Source of the DNA: Bipolaris cookei
Lineage: Eukaryota > Ascomycota > Dothideomycetes > Pleosporales > Pleosporaceae
Reading direction: 5' to 3'
Length of the DNA: 64,000 bases
NCBI GenBank assembly: GCA_002286855.1
Contig: NRSV01000025.1
Location: 186,001 to 250,000, forward strand
The notes beneath the pieces were generated by a model that saw nothing but the letters and a program-made list of their open reading frames with translations, was not told the origin of the DNA and searched no databases. Both the position numbers and the translations under genes were made by a program. How positions within the stretch are numbered: the stretch's first letter is position 1; every line of letters begins with the position of its first letter. Positions 33,367 through 43,440 of this stretch are shown here, in pieces.

Positions 33367-33454
33367 CGCGTTCAGACTGACGTGCAAGTTTAGGTTTCAT
33401 TCCCCGTAGGGTCAAAGACTCTAGTTTAATTGGCTTTGTGATTCATCATGAAGA
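33367..33454 (-). ncRNA. Box C/D snoRNA 1 (snR78-like; also has a snR72-type guide)
   Basis: Box C ATGATGA is at 33449-33443, D' TTGA at 33415-33412 and box D CTGA at 33375-33372. The D' guide AAACTAGAGTC (33427-33417) is complementary to LSU rRNA gactctagttt; five bases from D' it selects the U equal to yeast 25S U2421, the snR78 target. The D guide TTGCACGTCAG (33387-33377) is complementary to LSU ctgacgtgcaa and selects the A equal to yeast A876, the snR72 target. Yeast numbers are recalled; spacing to other recalled sites agrees. Intronic (33489-33335). Confidence 0.88.
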
Positions 33455-33740
33455 TGCAGGATGAGATGAAAAAGGAATGCAATACGTACCAAAGCCAGAG
33501 CACTCTGATGGCGGAATTGTCAGATAGTCTAGTTAGCAGAGAATCGTGCACAAGCGACAGTCATTTTATTGCAGTGTTGGTAGCTATCGCTGAGTGAAGC
33601 GATAGGAATGTGTGTAGAAGAGAGGTTGCAGGCAGATCGAGAAAAGTTGTAGCTCTCGGAGGTTGGAGCTAAATTTTCCGCTCCGCTAGCGTGTCGGTGA
33701 CTAAGCGAGCATCACGCTAACAGCACATGCACTGTACGTA

Positions 33741-34130
33741 AGCAAGACTGGCTTGTGCGCATCTCGGAATAATGAACATGGTCAAGTGCTTCGAAGCAAA
33801 ATAGACGCAATTCGAGGCAGAAGTAGATCGCATTCTGAGCTAATATGGCATACTAAGTGCATATCTCCTCGTTGCTCCACCACCCCTTCTTCGCACACTC
33901 ACGTCTACTCCATGTCCATGTCCTTGGACCCACGAACGCCATCTCACGACGCGGGAAGATGCTATCTGGTAACTCGGGTATGTAAATGAAGTCGTATCGT
34001 AAGATTTGAGAGTCATTAAGCATCGCGCGTACAAAGGCGGTGGGACGTCCGTCTGTACATCCAACTTTGGAAATGGAAAGCACAGGAAGTTGATTAAGCT
34101 GCTTACAACAGCAAACAATATCCTCTTCTT
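33741..34130. other. Intergenic, 3' flank of PAC1 and promoter of the snoRNA host
   Basis: No coding sequence was seen. This must hold the start of the snoRNA host transcript and the 3' UTR of PAC1, both transcribed on the minus strand. Confidence 0.5.
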
Positions 34131-35613
34131 TCATGAGGCAAAGATGCGAACATTGAGGTCCACACATCCCGTCGCAATGACGCACCGTATGCCCTTTGTG
34201 GCGTCCTCATTCTTCTTGCTGGTACCGTTTGCTGTGCCATTGGGGGCATCTCCATTGGCAGGTACATCCTTGACGACATTGGGTGCCCATCGCATGCAGC
34301 TGACAAAGTGGCCGTGTGCGTCAGTGACCGTCTTGACACATCGGCCTTCTTGCGTGAGATCCCAGCACCGGATGGTCTTGTCGTCGCTAGCCGATAGCAA
34401 ATACTTTCCACCAGGGTGGAAAACTAGGGATCGTATCCAGTTGTCGTGGCCTGTAAGTGTCTTGATCAGAGTTCCTCGTCCGTCCCATATCTTTATCGTC
34501 TTGTCTCTCGATCCGGTTGCGATGTACTCAGCTGAACTGCTCAGTGGTGGTGGCTTTTTGAGTCCAGCAAGAGCGGCAAGGTTGGCGTAAGATACTGGAG
34601 GCGCTATGGTAACGCATTCGATTACATGGTCATGACCTATGAAGGTACATTTCGGTTCGCCCGAGCCGGCGTCCCACAGTCGAGCTGTCTGATCGTTACC
34701 CGCAGATAGTAGCCATCGCCCGTCGAAACTTGGCGCGACATCGCGTACCCAGTCGACATGTCCTCTAATCGTCTTGACACAATATCCTGTTGTAACGTCC
34801 CATATCCGTAATGTCTTATCTCGGGACGCAGAAACAAGCAGGTTGCCAGACGACGGCGAGCCTGCTGCGCCGCTGGGTATGAATCGAATGGCAGAGACGG
34901 AGTGGTCATGGCCTGGGAGAGTGCGGATGTTCTTGTACTCGTCCGAGGGATCCCATAGTTTGATGGTCAGGTCGCTAGAACAAGATGCCAGTAGTGTACC
35001 GCCTCTTGGGCCACCAAAGTCAACGTCGAGCACGCCCTTTGTGTGTCCCTTGACTGTTCTTTCGAGCTCTCCCAATTCCCAGTCCCATATTTTGATGGTC
35101 GTGTCCTCTGAGCCTGAAGCAAGTGAGGAGAAGATGGGGTGGAAGGCTACGCATGTTATCGGGGAGCGATGCGATTGGAGCGTGTGCCGTGCCGGGGCTC
35201 GTGGCAACCAGCTGGTGGGGTCCTGATTTCTTCGGAGAAGCGAGGTGGGAGTTGTGGAGTCGAGTTCGCTCTGGAGGTTCTGGTTGCGCTGCTCAAGTTC
35301 CAGGACCTACAAAAGATGAGCATGAGACTCCAGAGAGCACACTAGCGCACAGCTACCTTCTTCTGCAAGCGGACTACGCTCGTCCACTTCTTCTCGAGCA
35401 GCCCCTCATACTTTTTCCGCGTGGCCTCGTCGAAATTGTCCGAGATGCCGGCTTCCTCGCGGAAAGCCTCTGCGGTCCTTGGCGCATTTATGACGCCCAG
35501 ATAGGCGACAATGGCCTTGTGCCTGGGGTGCTGTCAGTTGTGGGCGGTTGTGCATGGGCCGGTGCCAACACTCACAACTCCTCTGCTTGGCGGTCTGTGA
35601 GTATCGCGCTCAT
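34131..35613 (-). CDS. PAC1: Nuclear distribution protein Pac1/NudF (LIS1)
   Basis: Three exons on the minus strand: 35613-35576, 35522-35357, 35306-34131, giving 459 residues, normal for fungal LIS1. It begins MSAILTDRQAEELHKAIVAY, the LisH dimerisation motif, then a coiled coil (VLELEQRNQNLQSELD) and seven WD40 repeats with clear GH...WD units (HRSPITCVAFHP, GHTKGVLD, GHDHSVSAIRF, GHVDWVRDV, GHDHVIECV, GHDNWIRSL, AHGHFVSCM). LIS1 binds the dynein motor at microtubule plus ends and is needed for nuclear migration and spindle orientation. The gene is divergent from the alpA-type gene at 36397. Exon joins keep the frame exactly (TT|G, phase 0). Confidence 0.96.
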
Positions 35614-36396
35614 GGCGAAAAGACTAGCTCAAACGCGGCCGTCGCAGAAGCCCACCATCTACTGTGCCGCTGGTTGGGCTGGGTCAGGGCCGTGGGTGCG
35701 GAGGGTGTTGGTGGGCGCGGGGGAACGGCGTCGGCGGTGAGCAGGGAACAAAGGCCAGGCGGGGTGGGTGTGTGCGTGTGCTTGGGCGTAGGGCGGGAGT
35801 GGGCACAGAGAGCGCGCAGGCCGCCACAGAGGAAGGGGGGGGGGGTGTGAATTGGGGGAGGGACGGCGTGTGCGTGTATAGTGGGTAGTAGTAGTATGTG
35901 GGCAGAACACGGCGCCAGCGGGTGGTGGGCGGCGGTGTGTATACCACCTGGGGTGCTGAGTGCGAGAGTGCAGGGGGTGGCCGCCAGTGGGAAAGACGTG
36001 TTGCTGGATCAACGCCCAATGCACATGCGATTTACATCAGTAGCCAGACACCACTTGGACCACGACACACGTCTCTGCTGTTGCTGCACCAGACCACAAT
36101 ATCCCCACCACATTCGCCCAAACAATCCCCTCTGGTCCCACTGACATCATCCGGTACGTTGTCGGCCGCCGCTCCTTTTTCCCGACACCGTCCTGGGCTG
36201 CTGCGCAACTCTCCATCCGCACCTGGCCCTCTCCCAATGCGCATCCACGCGCACCCTCTCTCCTTCTCCAACTCTCGCTTTGCCCATACTTGCGACTGAC
36301 TCGTCTGATAGTCCCTCCCCCTTCTCTGCCATCCCTTCCCCCCATACCTAAACACGCACGCACACAGTATACGCACATAAACAATAATCACACACC
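35614..36396. promoter_or_regulatory. Bidirectional promoter region between PAC1 and the XMAP215 gene
   Basis: 783 bases separate the two start codons. The PAC1 side is G-rich on the plus strand (C-rich on its sense strand, 35700-35860). The other side is pyrimidine-rich up to 36360, as in many fungal promoters. No TATA box was seen on either side. The short open frames across it are low-complexity shadows. Confidence 0.55.
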
Positions 36397-39143
36397 ATGG
36401 CCGATGAGGAAGATTTCAGCAAGCTGCCGCTGCCCGATCGCTTTGTACACAAGAACTGGAAGGTGCGGAAAGAGGGCTACGAAGCCGCCGCCAAAGAATT
36501 CAGTCTGGCCGCCAGCGAGTCCGACCCGGTAGTGCGCCAGTTCATAAACGATGCGAGCATATGGAAGGGCGTAGTGGGCGACTCCAACGTCGCCGCACAG
36601 CAGGAAGGTCTTGGTGCGCTATGCGCCTTCCTTGACATAGCGGGCCAACAGGGCTGCACACGGTAACATGTCGCATGCCCTTATACAAGACACTGCTGCT
36701 GACTTGGTGCCTAGGACACGGAATATCACCATCGCTACAATCGCCGAAAAGGGATTACCGTCAACGCGGCCAGCAGCAAAGCAAAAGGCACTCGAGGCGC
36801 TGATGTTGTACATTGAAACGGACAAGCCAGACCCAGTCATCGAGGAGCTCCTTCCCATACTAGCACACAAGCAACCCAAGGTTATTGCTGCGACATTAGA
36901 AGCGTTTACACAAATGTACCATGCATATGGCTGCAAGACTATGGAACCCAAGTCTGTCCTCAAATCCCTCCCTAAAGTATACGGCCATGCGGATAAGAAC
37001 GTTCGCGCAAAGGCGCAGGAACTGACAGTAGAGCTTTACCGCTGGCTCAAAGAAGCAATGAAACCACTTTTCTGGAGCGACTTGAAGCCCGTGCAGCAAC
37101 AGGATCTCGACAAACTCTTCGAAAAGGTTAAAGACGAGCCTCCGCCAAAACAAGAGCGACTGCTACGTTCGCAACAGGCCGCAAAAGAAGCCGCAGCCGC
37201 AGGTCCAGGCGGGGACGAGGAGGAAGAGGAAGAGGAAGACGCCGCCATTGATCTGGAGCCCGAGTACGAGGCCGTCGATGTGTTCGCAAAGATACCCAAG
37301 GATTTCTCTGAGAAGCTAGCGTCGTCCAAATGGAAAGATCGCAAAGAAACACTCGACGAGGTTCAGAAGGCGCTCGACCACCCTCGGATCGCCGAGGGCC
37401 CCTTTGACGAATTGATACGTGGGTTTGCAAAGAGCATGAAAGATGCAAACATTGCTGTAGTCATCACAGCCGCCAACTGTGTTGAGCTACTTGCAAAGGG
37501 TTTGAAGAAGAGTTTTGCTAAGTACCGCAAGGACGTAATGAATGCTATGATGGAAAGATTGAAGGAGAAGAAACAAACCGTCACCGATGCCATCGGAGCC
37601 GCTCTCGATGCATCTTTTGCTTCGACGAGTTTCCAAGAGTGTCTTGAAGAGATACTGGAGTTTCTGAAGCACAAGAACCCTCAGGTCAAGCTGGAATCCT
37701 CCAGGTTCCTGATCCGATGTTTAAAGAACACTCGCGAAGCACCAACACCTGAACAAGCCAAGGGCATCGCAGAGGCTTCTACAAAGCTCCTCACAGAGTC
37801 ACAAGAAGTACAGCGATCCGCTGGTGCCGAGGCACTGGGCACGCTCTGGAAAATCATGGGAGATCGCATCATGAATGCTCACCTTGATGGGTTGGACGAC
37901 ATCCGCAAAGCCAAGATCAAGGAATTCCACGATGCTGCCGAGGTGAAGACCAAGTACAAGCCAAAAACCGCCCCTGCTCCCAAGCCTGCAGCCCCCGCGC
38001 CAACGAGGAAGCCTGTGGGTAAGCGACCAGTACCCGGTGGTGTGAAGAAGGCCGCTCCAGCAGCCAAAGCTCCTCCACCTCCGGCTGTCGAAGAGCCGAC
38101 CGCGCCACTTGAACCAAAGCCAACATCAAGACCTGCGCCGCCCAAGTTGGGTGCCAAGCCTGGTGCATCAAGACTGGGGGGGTTGAAGAAGCCAGGCTCT
38201 GGTCTCGCAGCACCCTCGCCACGAAAATCGGCCCCATCGCCTCCGCCGCCGGAAGAAGAAGAAGCACCACAGCCGCAGCCCAAGTTTGGCGCGGGTCGTG
38301 GTCTTGCGGGCCGTCCCTTGGGAAAGCCTGCTGCTGAGCCTGCTGCAGCCCCTGTCTATCAGGCCCCCACCGGCCTGAGTCTAGTTGAACGGGCTGAGCT
38401 TGATGAGCTCCGTGCCGAAGTTGAGCGAATCCGAAGGCAATATGAAGAACTGCGGGCGGAGCGAACCAAGCTTTCGTCGCAAATTTTTGAGCTCCAAAAT
38501 CAAAATGCCCAGCTAATCGAAGACCACACACGCGACGTGCTTTCTATCAAAGCCAAGGAGACACAACTTGTGCGTGCCCGCTCGGATTTTGAAGCATCTG
38601 AGCAGACTGTTCAGTTCCAACGCCGGGAAATTGATCGATTAAAGCGCGAGCTCAGCCGCCAAGTGCGAGTGTCTTCTCCACCACCATCAGATGTGGTTGA
38701 TCATATCTACTCTGACAATGGCAATGGGGGACAGTTTGGTGACTCTGGATATGGCAGCCGGGCCATGCATCCGAGAAGAGACAGGAGTTTTGCTGGTGGG
38801 CCAGGTAGTCCCGGGGGTGATGGTAAGGAGAACTTCGACACTCTGTCGCGGCCGAGCAGTAATTTGAGTGGTAAACTGAGTCCCCGAGCAGATGCCGCTT
38901 CTGGCAAGTCATCTCTATCATCGCGTGGCGGCGACCGCATTAGCCCAGGCGAGAATGGCGGCGGATTCCGATCCAGCTCACAGGCTGCTTCGGGAGCAGA
39001 GAGCTGGAAGCGTGCCGCAGAGGTGACTCAAAACTTGAAGCAGAGGATAGAAATGATGAAGGCAAGTTGGCAATGTCCGTTGGGTGTGATGGAACTGACA
39101 GCAGGTACAGGCTAAACAGGGGATCGGACGTCCACAAGGCTAA
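36397..39143 (+). CDS. alpA: XMAP215/Dis1-family microtubule polymerase (AlpA/Stu2 type)
   Basis: Exons: 36397-36662, 36715-39061, 39111-39143, giving 881 residues. The last intron would be a GC-AG type (donor AAG|GCAAGT, acceptor tacag) and adds AKQGIGRPQG; if it is not spliced, the protein ends at 39115 instead. There are two TOG domains (about 1-235 and 285-510), a basic Pro/Ala/Lys-rich linker (KPVGKRPVPGGVKKAAPA), then a coiled coil (about 660-755, LVERAELDELRAEVERIRRQ onward) and a Ser/Gly-rich tail. Two TOGs plus coiled coil is the fungal dimeric form. It speeds tubulin addition at plus ends and acts at spindle poles. An acidic run of Glu separates the TOG domains. Confidence 0.93.
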
Positions 39144-39794
39144 TGGCCATATGGTTTGAAGCCTTCGCATTGATGGGATGGATTGGGTAATAGGCGAAGG
39201 GGTTCAGTTGGGGCCATTATAGCACGGGCCGCGTAGCGGGCCTGATTGAATGGTGATCCAGGGCGCATTGGTAACAGGTACGGACATAGAGCTTCGCAGC
39301 TGACTGTCGTCTCGAGTCCTGCAGGTACTTTATTCGTGTGCATCTTCGACGGCATTTGGACTGATTTGGGAGGTGCCAGTGTGATAGTGATAACAAGGCA
39401 CATGGGCAGGATAGAATGGGCAGGCACTAATAGTGTGTGTGTGTGTGTGCCCCGGGGCAAACAGCACTGGACTCGAGGTGTTTTTCCTTCCGTACGAGAT
39501 TCCCCGAATGCTTGCTCCGTCTACCGTTGGAGGTTAGTGGCATCAGCAATCATGTCATGGTTTGCCAGGTCGCTTGCAAGGAGAGTCCGGGGTTCTCCAA
39601 GGCCTCGACTCCCGATAACGCGTACCAGAGTGTTGGGATGTAGCTGTGCCGCAGCAGAGATCCGCTTGCCGAACCTTGAATGTCAGGCAGTTCCATGTCT
39701 GGCTGCGTGCATCGCCTGAATCGATTTATTTGTCTTCCTTTTTTGCTTCTGCATTCTACTGCATCCACTCTGCCGCACTTGGTACGCGCCCCCC
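39144..39794. other. Intergenic with GT repeat
   Basis: No gene was seen. A (gt)n run is at 39433-39449. The last part is the promoter of the aminotransferase gene. Confidence 0.5.
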
Positions 39795-41327
39795 ATGGCA
39801 CAATCTCTCGCAATGGATGCCGGATTGTCGCAGCGCACGCAAAAGGCATTGCGGGAGCTTCTCCCTACCTTCGCGGCAGGTGCCCCACAACAACAACAAC
39901 AAATCACCGATCACTTCCCCCCAACCATTGATCTGTCTCGTGGCCTCAACGAGGCCATCCATTCCGAGCTGCTCGAGTTCTTTCATAGCACTCTGGAGAG
40001 TAATATTGCGAGCGAGGTCCCTAGCCCAAGGCCGAGCAAAGTTGTGCTTCCCCACTAACCGTCTAGACAGGCGTTTGCAGCCCCCGCCGCATCAGTCAAT
40101 GGCGGCGATCAGCGACTCCGCTGTGCACTAGCCGCCTTTTTTAATTCATACTTCAATCCCATCCACACCGTGAAGCCCGAGCACATTGTCCTTACATCGG
40201 GAGCTGTCGATGCCGTCGAGAACGTCATCCACGCCATTTGTGACGATGGGGACTGCATCCTCGCTCCCGGTCCGCATTGGTGTATGTATATATGTACCAT
40301 ATTGATTGCATCAAGAGCATCTTCGAACCACGATACTGAGACAGTACAGTTGGCTTCGAAACAATCCTAAAGAGAAAGGCCAATGTGGAGCTGATTGTTG
40401 CCAAACCACCCACCTACTCACATTGGGATAACTATCTTCTTCCTTCACTCCAAGCAGCCTATGACTTCTCGGATAAGCGCTCGCGTATCAAGGCCGTGCT
40501 GCTGTGCAATCCCAACAACCCGCTTTCAAGATGTTACCCCCGCGAAACATTGCTTGAACTCATGGAGTTTTGCCAAGAAAGAGGGTTACATCTCATCTGC
40601 GATGAGGTCTACGCTCTCCTCAAGCTGTGTGGGACAGATAGCAAAGCCCCAGACTTTGTCAGCGCACTCAGCCTGGCGGAACCGCTTGCACGCGCCGGGG
40701 CCGTCAAGGTGGATCCGAGCCGCGTCCACGTAGTATGGAGTGCTAGTAAATTATTCGGCATGAGCGGATTCAGAGTGGTATGTGCTTCTTCTCCTTCTCC
40801 TTCTCCTTCTCCTTCTTCTTTAGGTCCTCATCTCATGATCCCTATTCAACCAAGTGTCTGTATTAACAGCGAGAATACAGGGATGCCTCGTATCGCAGCA
40901 AAACCCCTCTCTCCTAAATGCCATGGCCCTAACTTCCACCCACCCTTCCTCACTCTCAACTTCTCATCTCTCCGGTCTCCTGTCCTGGTCCCAACTCCCC
41001 ACTCTGCTCGCCCTCAACTCGGAGCGTCTAACCATTAACTACAAGATGCTAGCTGCCGTCTTGCGTAAACACGATGTACCGTTTCTTGCGCCCTCGCACG
41101 GTCTCTGCATGTTCGTCCGGTTGGCGAAACGGGCGAGGACGCAGCATGACGAAGCAAGGTTTTACGATGACCTGGTGAGATGGGGTGGTGTCATGGTTGC
41201 ACAGGGAAAGAGTTTTAGGGGCGTGGAGAGGGATTTTGGGTGGGCGAGACTGAGATTCTCGGTGCCGGTTGCAGAGATGGAGGATGCGGTGAGGAGAATA
41301 GATGTTTTTCTGGGAAAGCATGGGTGA
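39795..41327 (+). CDS. PLP-dependent class I/II aminotransferase, ACC-synthase-like
   Basis: Four exons: 39795-40016, 40071-40281, 40350-40777, 40881-41327, giving 435 residues. Fold-type I aminotransferase signs are present: an N-terminal IDLSRGLNEA, VLTSGAVDAVENVIHAICDDGD, then LLCNPNNPLSR (the NPxNP substrate/PLP loop), LICDEVYA (the Asp that pairs with the PLP nitrogen, and Tyr) and SASKLFGMSGFRVG with the Schiff-base Lys. The C-terminal RLRFSVPVAEMEDAVRRI has the carboxylate-binding Arg. The SASK-FGM-GFRVG form resembles fungal ACC-synthase-like proteins, often not true ACC synthases. Substrate unknown. The first intron has an unusual donor GTCCCT; the third intron carries a TTCTCC repeat. 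Confidence 0.87.
40785..40818 (+). repeat. TTCTCC hexanucleotide repeat in an intron
   Basis: About five ttctcc units lie inside the last intron of the aminotransferase gene. Confidence 0.8.
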
Positions 41328-41730
41328 AGGGACTTGGGTTGGGAAAAGTGATGTATGCGGTTCATTAATGTGAGAAAGCGTTTGTGTTTTTGTGTTCCTG
41401 TTCTGCAGAATCTGGCGTATATCGCTTCTTTTGTAGTCTCTTAATATTTTCTCTCTCTTGATATCATAGTATACTTATGCTTGATTGAGAGTGAGAGGTA
41501 ATTATGTGACATAACCTGAATAGACTTTCCGAGGTTGTGTTGAACTGAATATTCTACATTAAAGCTTTTCCTGTTCCATGTCCCAAAATGTGCACCCACA
41601 AGATAACATGTCAACGTCTCATCTCATCATACTTTCTGATTTCTTTCCAAGAACACCCATTTTCATATGTACCTCCAACCCCACCAACCCCCTTCGTCTC
41701 TCCCTGATCTATCCCACACGCCATACCCCC
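41328..41730. other. Convergent 3' region
   Basis: The aminotransferase gene (plus) and RIB3 (minus) end toward each other. Nothing else was seen. Confidence 0.5.
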
Positions 41731-42544
41731 CTACGCCGCCTTCCCCAAAACCCCCTCATTCTCCTCAATATACCTCACCAAATCCTCAATCGTACAAACC
41801 TTAATCCCCCACTTCTTACCAAAAGCCAAACACTCATCCCTCCTCATCATACCCCCATTTCTCAACTCGGGTTTCCCAGGCACCTCTTCGCCATCAGTAA
41901 TAAGCTCGCAAATAACACCGACAGGCTGTTTGCCCGCAAGTTTACACAAATCGACAGCCGCCTCGGTATGTCCCATGCGCTCCCTAACGCCTCCATCACG
42001 GGCCTGGAGCGGCAAAATATGGCCTGGACGCCGAAAATGGCTTGCTTTTGCGCTAGGGTCCGCAAGCATACGACAGGTGAGGCTGCGGTCGTGCGCCGAG
42101 ATACCGGTTGTGACGGAAGGGTCTGCAGCGTCGATGCTGACGGCGTAGGCGGTGCGGTTGGGATCTGCATTGTCGGCGACCATTTGCGGGAGGTGCAAGG
42201 CTGCGGCGCGGGAGACGGGGAGAGGGGCGCAGATGTAGCCCGAGCTGTAGCGGATCATGAAGGAGGCTTTGGAGGGGGTGAGGGCCGAGGCGGCGATGAT
42301 GAGGTCGCCTTCATTTTCGCGCGAGGGCGAATCGAGGACGATTACGAATTCGTCATTTGCTGTGGGGTTGTGGGTTAGTAGGTGGGTTGGCGTGGTTGGA
42401 GGTGAACATACCGAATGCTTGTATCACATCTGGTATCGAGTCGAATACTGGGTGTGAGGGTGTAGAATTGATCGTTTCTGTCGCGTTGCTGTCGATGCCG
42501 TTTGTGCCGTTGGCGGGCAGCCCGTTCTCCAGCCCTGCAGTCAT
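41731..42544 (-). CDS. RIB3: 3,4-dihydroxy-2-butanone-4-phosphate synthase
   Basis: Two exons on the minus strand: 42544-42412 and 42359-41731, giving 253 residues. The enzyme converts ribulose 5-phosphate to 3,4-dihydroxy-2-butanone 4-phosphate plus formate, the four-carbon building block of riboflavin. Family signatures: VIVLDSPSRENEGDLIIAAS (acidic metal and substrate loop, usually DDxxREnEgD), then SGYICAPL, RTAYAVSIDA, TTGISAHDR, FRRPGHILPL (the RxGHT-type loop) and RMGHTEAAVDLCKLAG. The N-terminal 40 residues are a Asn/Thr-rich extension before the catalytic domain. The bacterial RibBA-type GTP cyclohydrolase domain is absent, as in fungi. Confidence 0.95.
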
Positions 42545-43440
42545 ACTTCCGAGTGTAACTTTTTTTCTTCGTCTCTTCTCTTCTTTCTTTGTTTCGTCCT
42601 TTCTTTCTGTTCTTTACTTTGTCTGACGTATATAATATGTATCCAAACTCCTCTAGTGAAAAGTATATGTTCTGACGCGACGAGATTACCGCGGTTATCG
42701 CTCGGCCCGTATGGCTGGTTTCGCAGGCCTCTTCCCTGGCGGTCGTCAATGTACGTGCTTAGAAAACAATCTCGTAAGCGACAGGATATCCGTGTAGCCT
42801 CGGAGCCCCAAATCTTTTCTGTGTGCGGGTAGGCAGGCGTGGGGGGGCTGAATGCAACGAAAAGTTTTGTAGTACAGGAAGACGCAAATGGTTCGAATGT
42901 TAGGGTTGTGTCGATTTTCAGGTCGCAGAAAGATGACGGGTGGGTGATCGGTAGGATTATGTTGTAATGGTCTGCGGAACCGCCGTTCGGACGTCCCGAT
43001 GTCACTGGCAGATGGAGGGGTGATCAGATGCACATGCCTCGGCCTTTTTCCCCTGCGTCGGTGCGAAGCGAACCGCCGCTCCGATCCAGGCCCATTGCTC
43101 CGACATGGCTAATTGGTGTGGCTTGTGACATGACATCTGTGTAACGTTAGGCACCAGACATCACTCTTGTGCGCTAGTACATGAACGTTTGACGATTATT
43201 TAGACGTGGCACGTGGATACACCAGTTGTAAGTATATTCAATCAAAACAAAAACCAATTCCATCCCAGATACAAACAAGGGTATAATTCAAGACCACTCA
43301 TCGGTCTCTGAGGATGCCGTATAGCTTCCTCTCGTTCGATGACCGGCGTCAGTGACGCTATAAAACACTAATTTAGGTACTACTGCACTGAATTCAGCTA
43401 TGTAAAAGCAGCCCTCGCGTAAAACAAATCAATGGTACAA
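42545..43440. other. RIB3 promoter and AzgA 3' flank
   Basis: Intergenic on the minus strand between the permease 3' end and the RIB3 start. No gene was seen in either strand. Confidence 0.5.

Larger units (their letters stand above)
32000..33740 (-). ncRNA. Non-coding snoRNA host gene with six snoRNA-bearing introns
   Basis: On the minus strand, six introns of similar size each enclose one box C/D snoRNA: 33489-33335, 33196-33000, 32991-32814, 32779-32624, 32574-32408 and 32369-32210. Donors are GTACGT, GTACGT, GTATGC, GTAAGC, GTACGC and GTATGT; acceptors end in cag or tag, several with a ctaac-type branch site upstream. The exons between are short (about 138, 8, 34, 49 and 38 bases) and carry no continuous reading frame, so the spliced RNA appears non-coding. 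The 8-base exon is uncertain; the second and third introns could be one longer intron. Transcript ends are estimates. Debranched introns would be trimmed to release the snoRNAs, which guide 2'-O-methylation of rRNA in the nucleolus. Confidence 0.85.
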
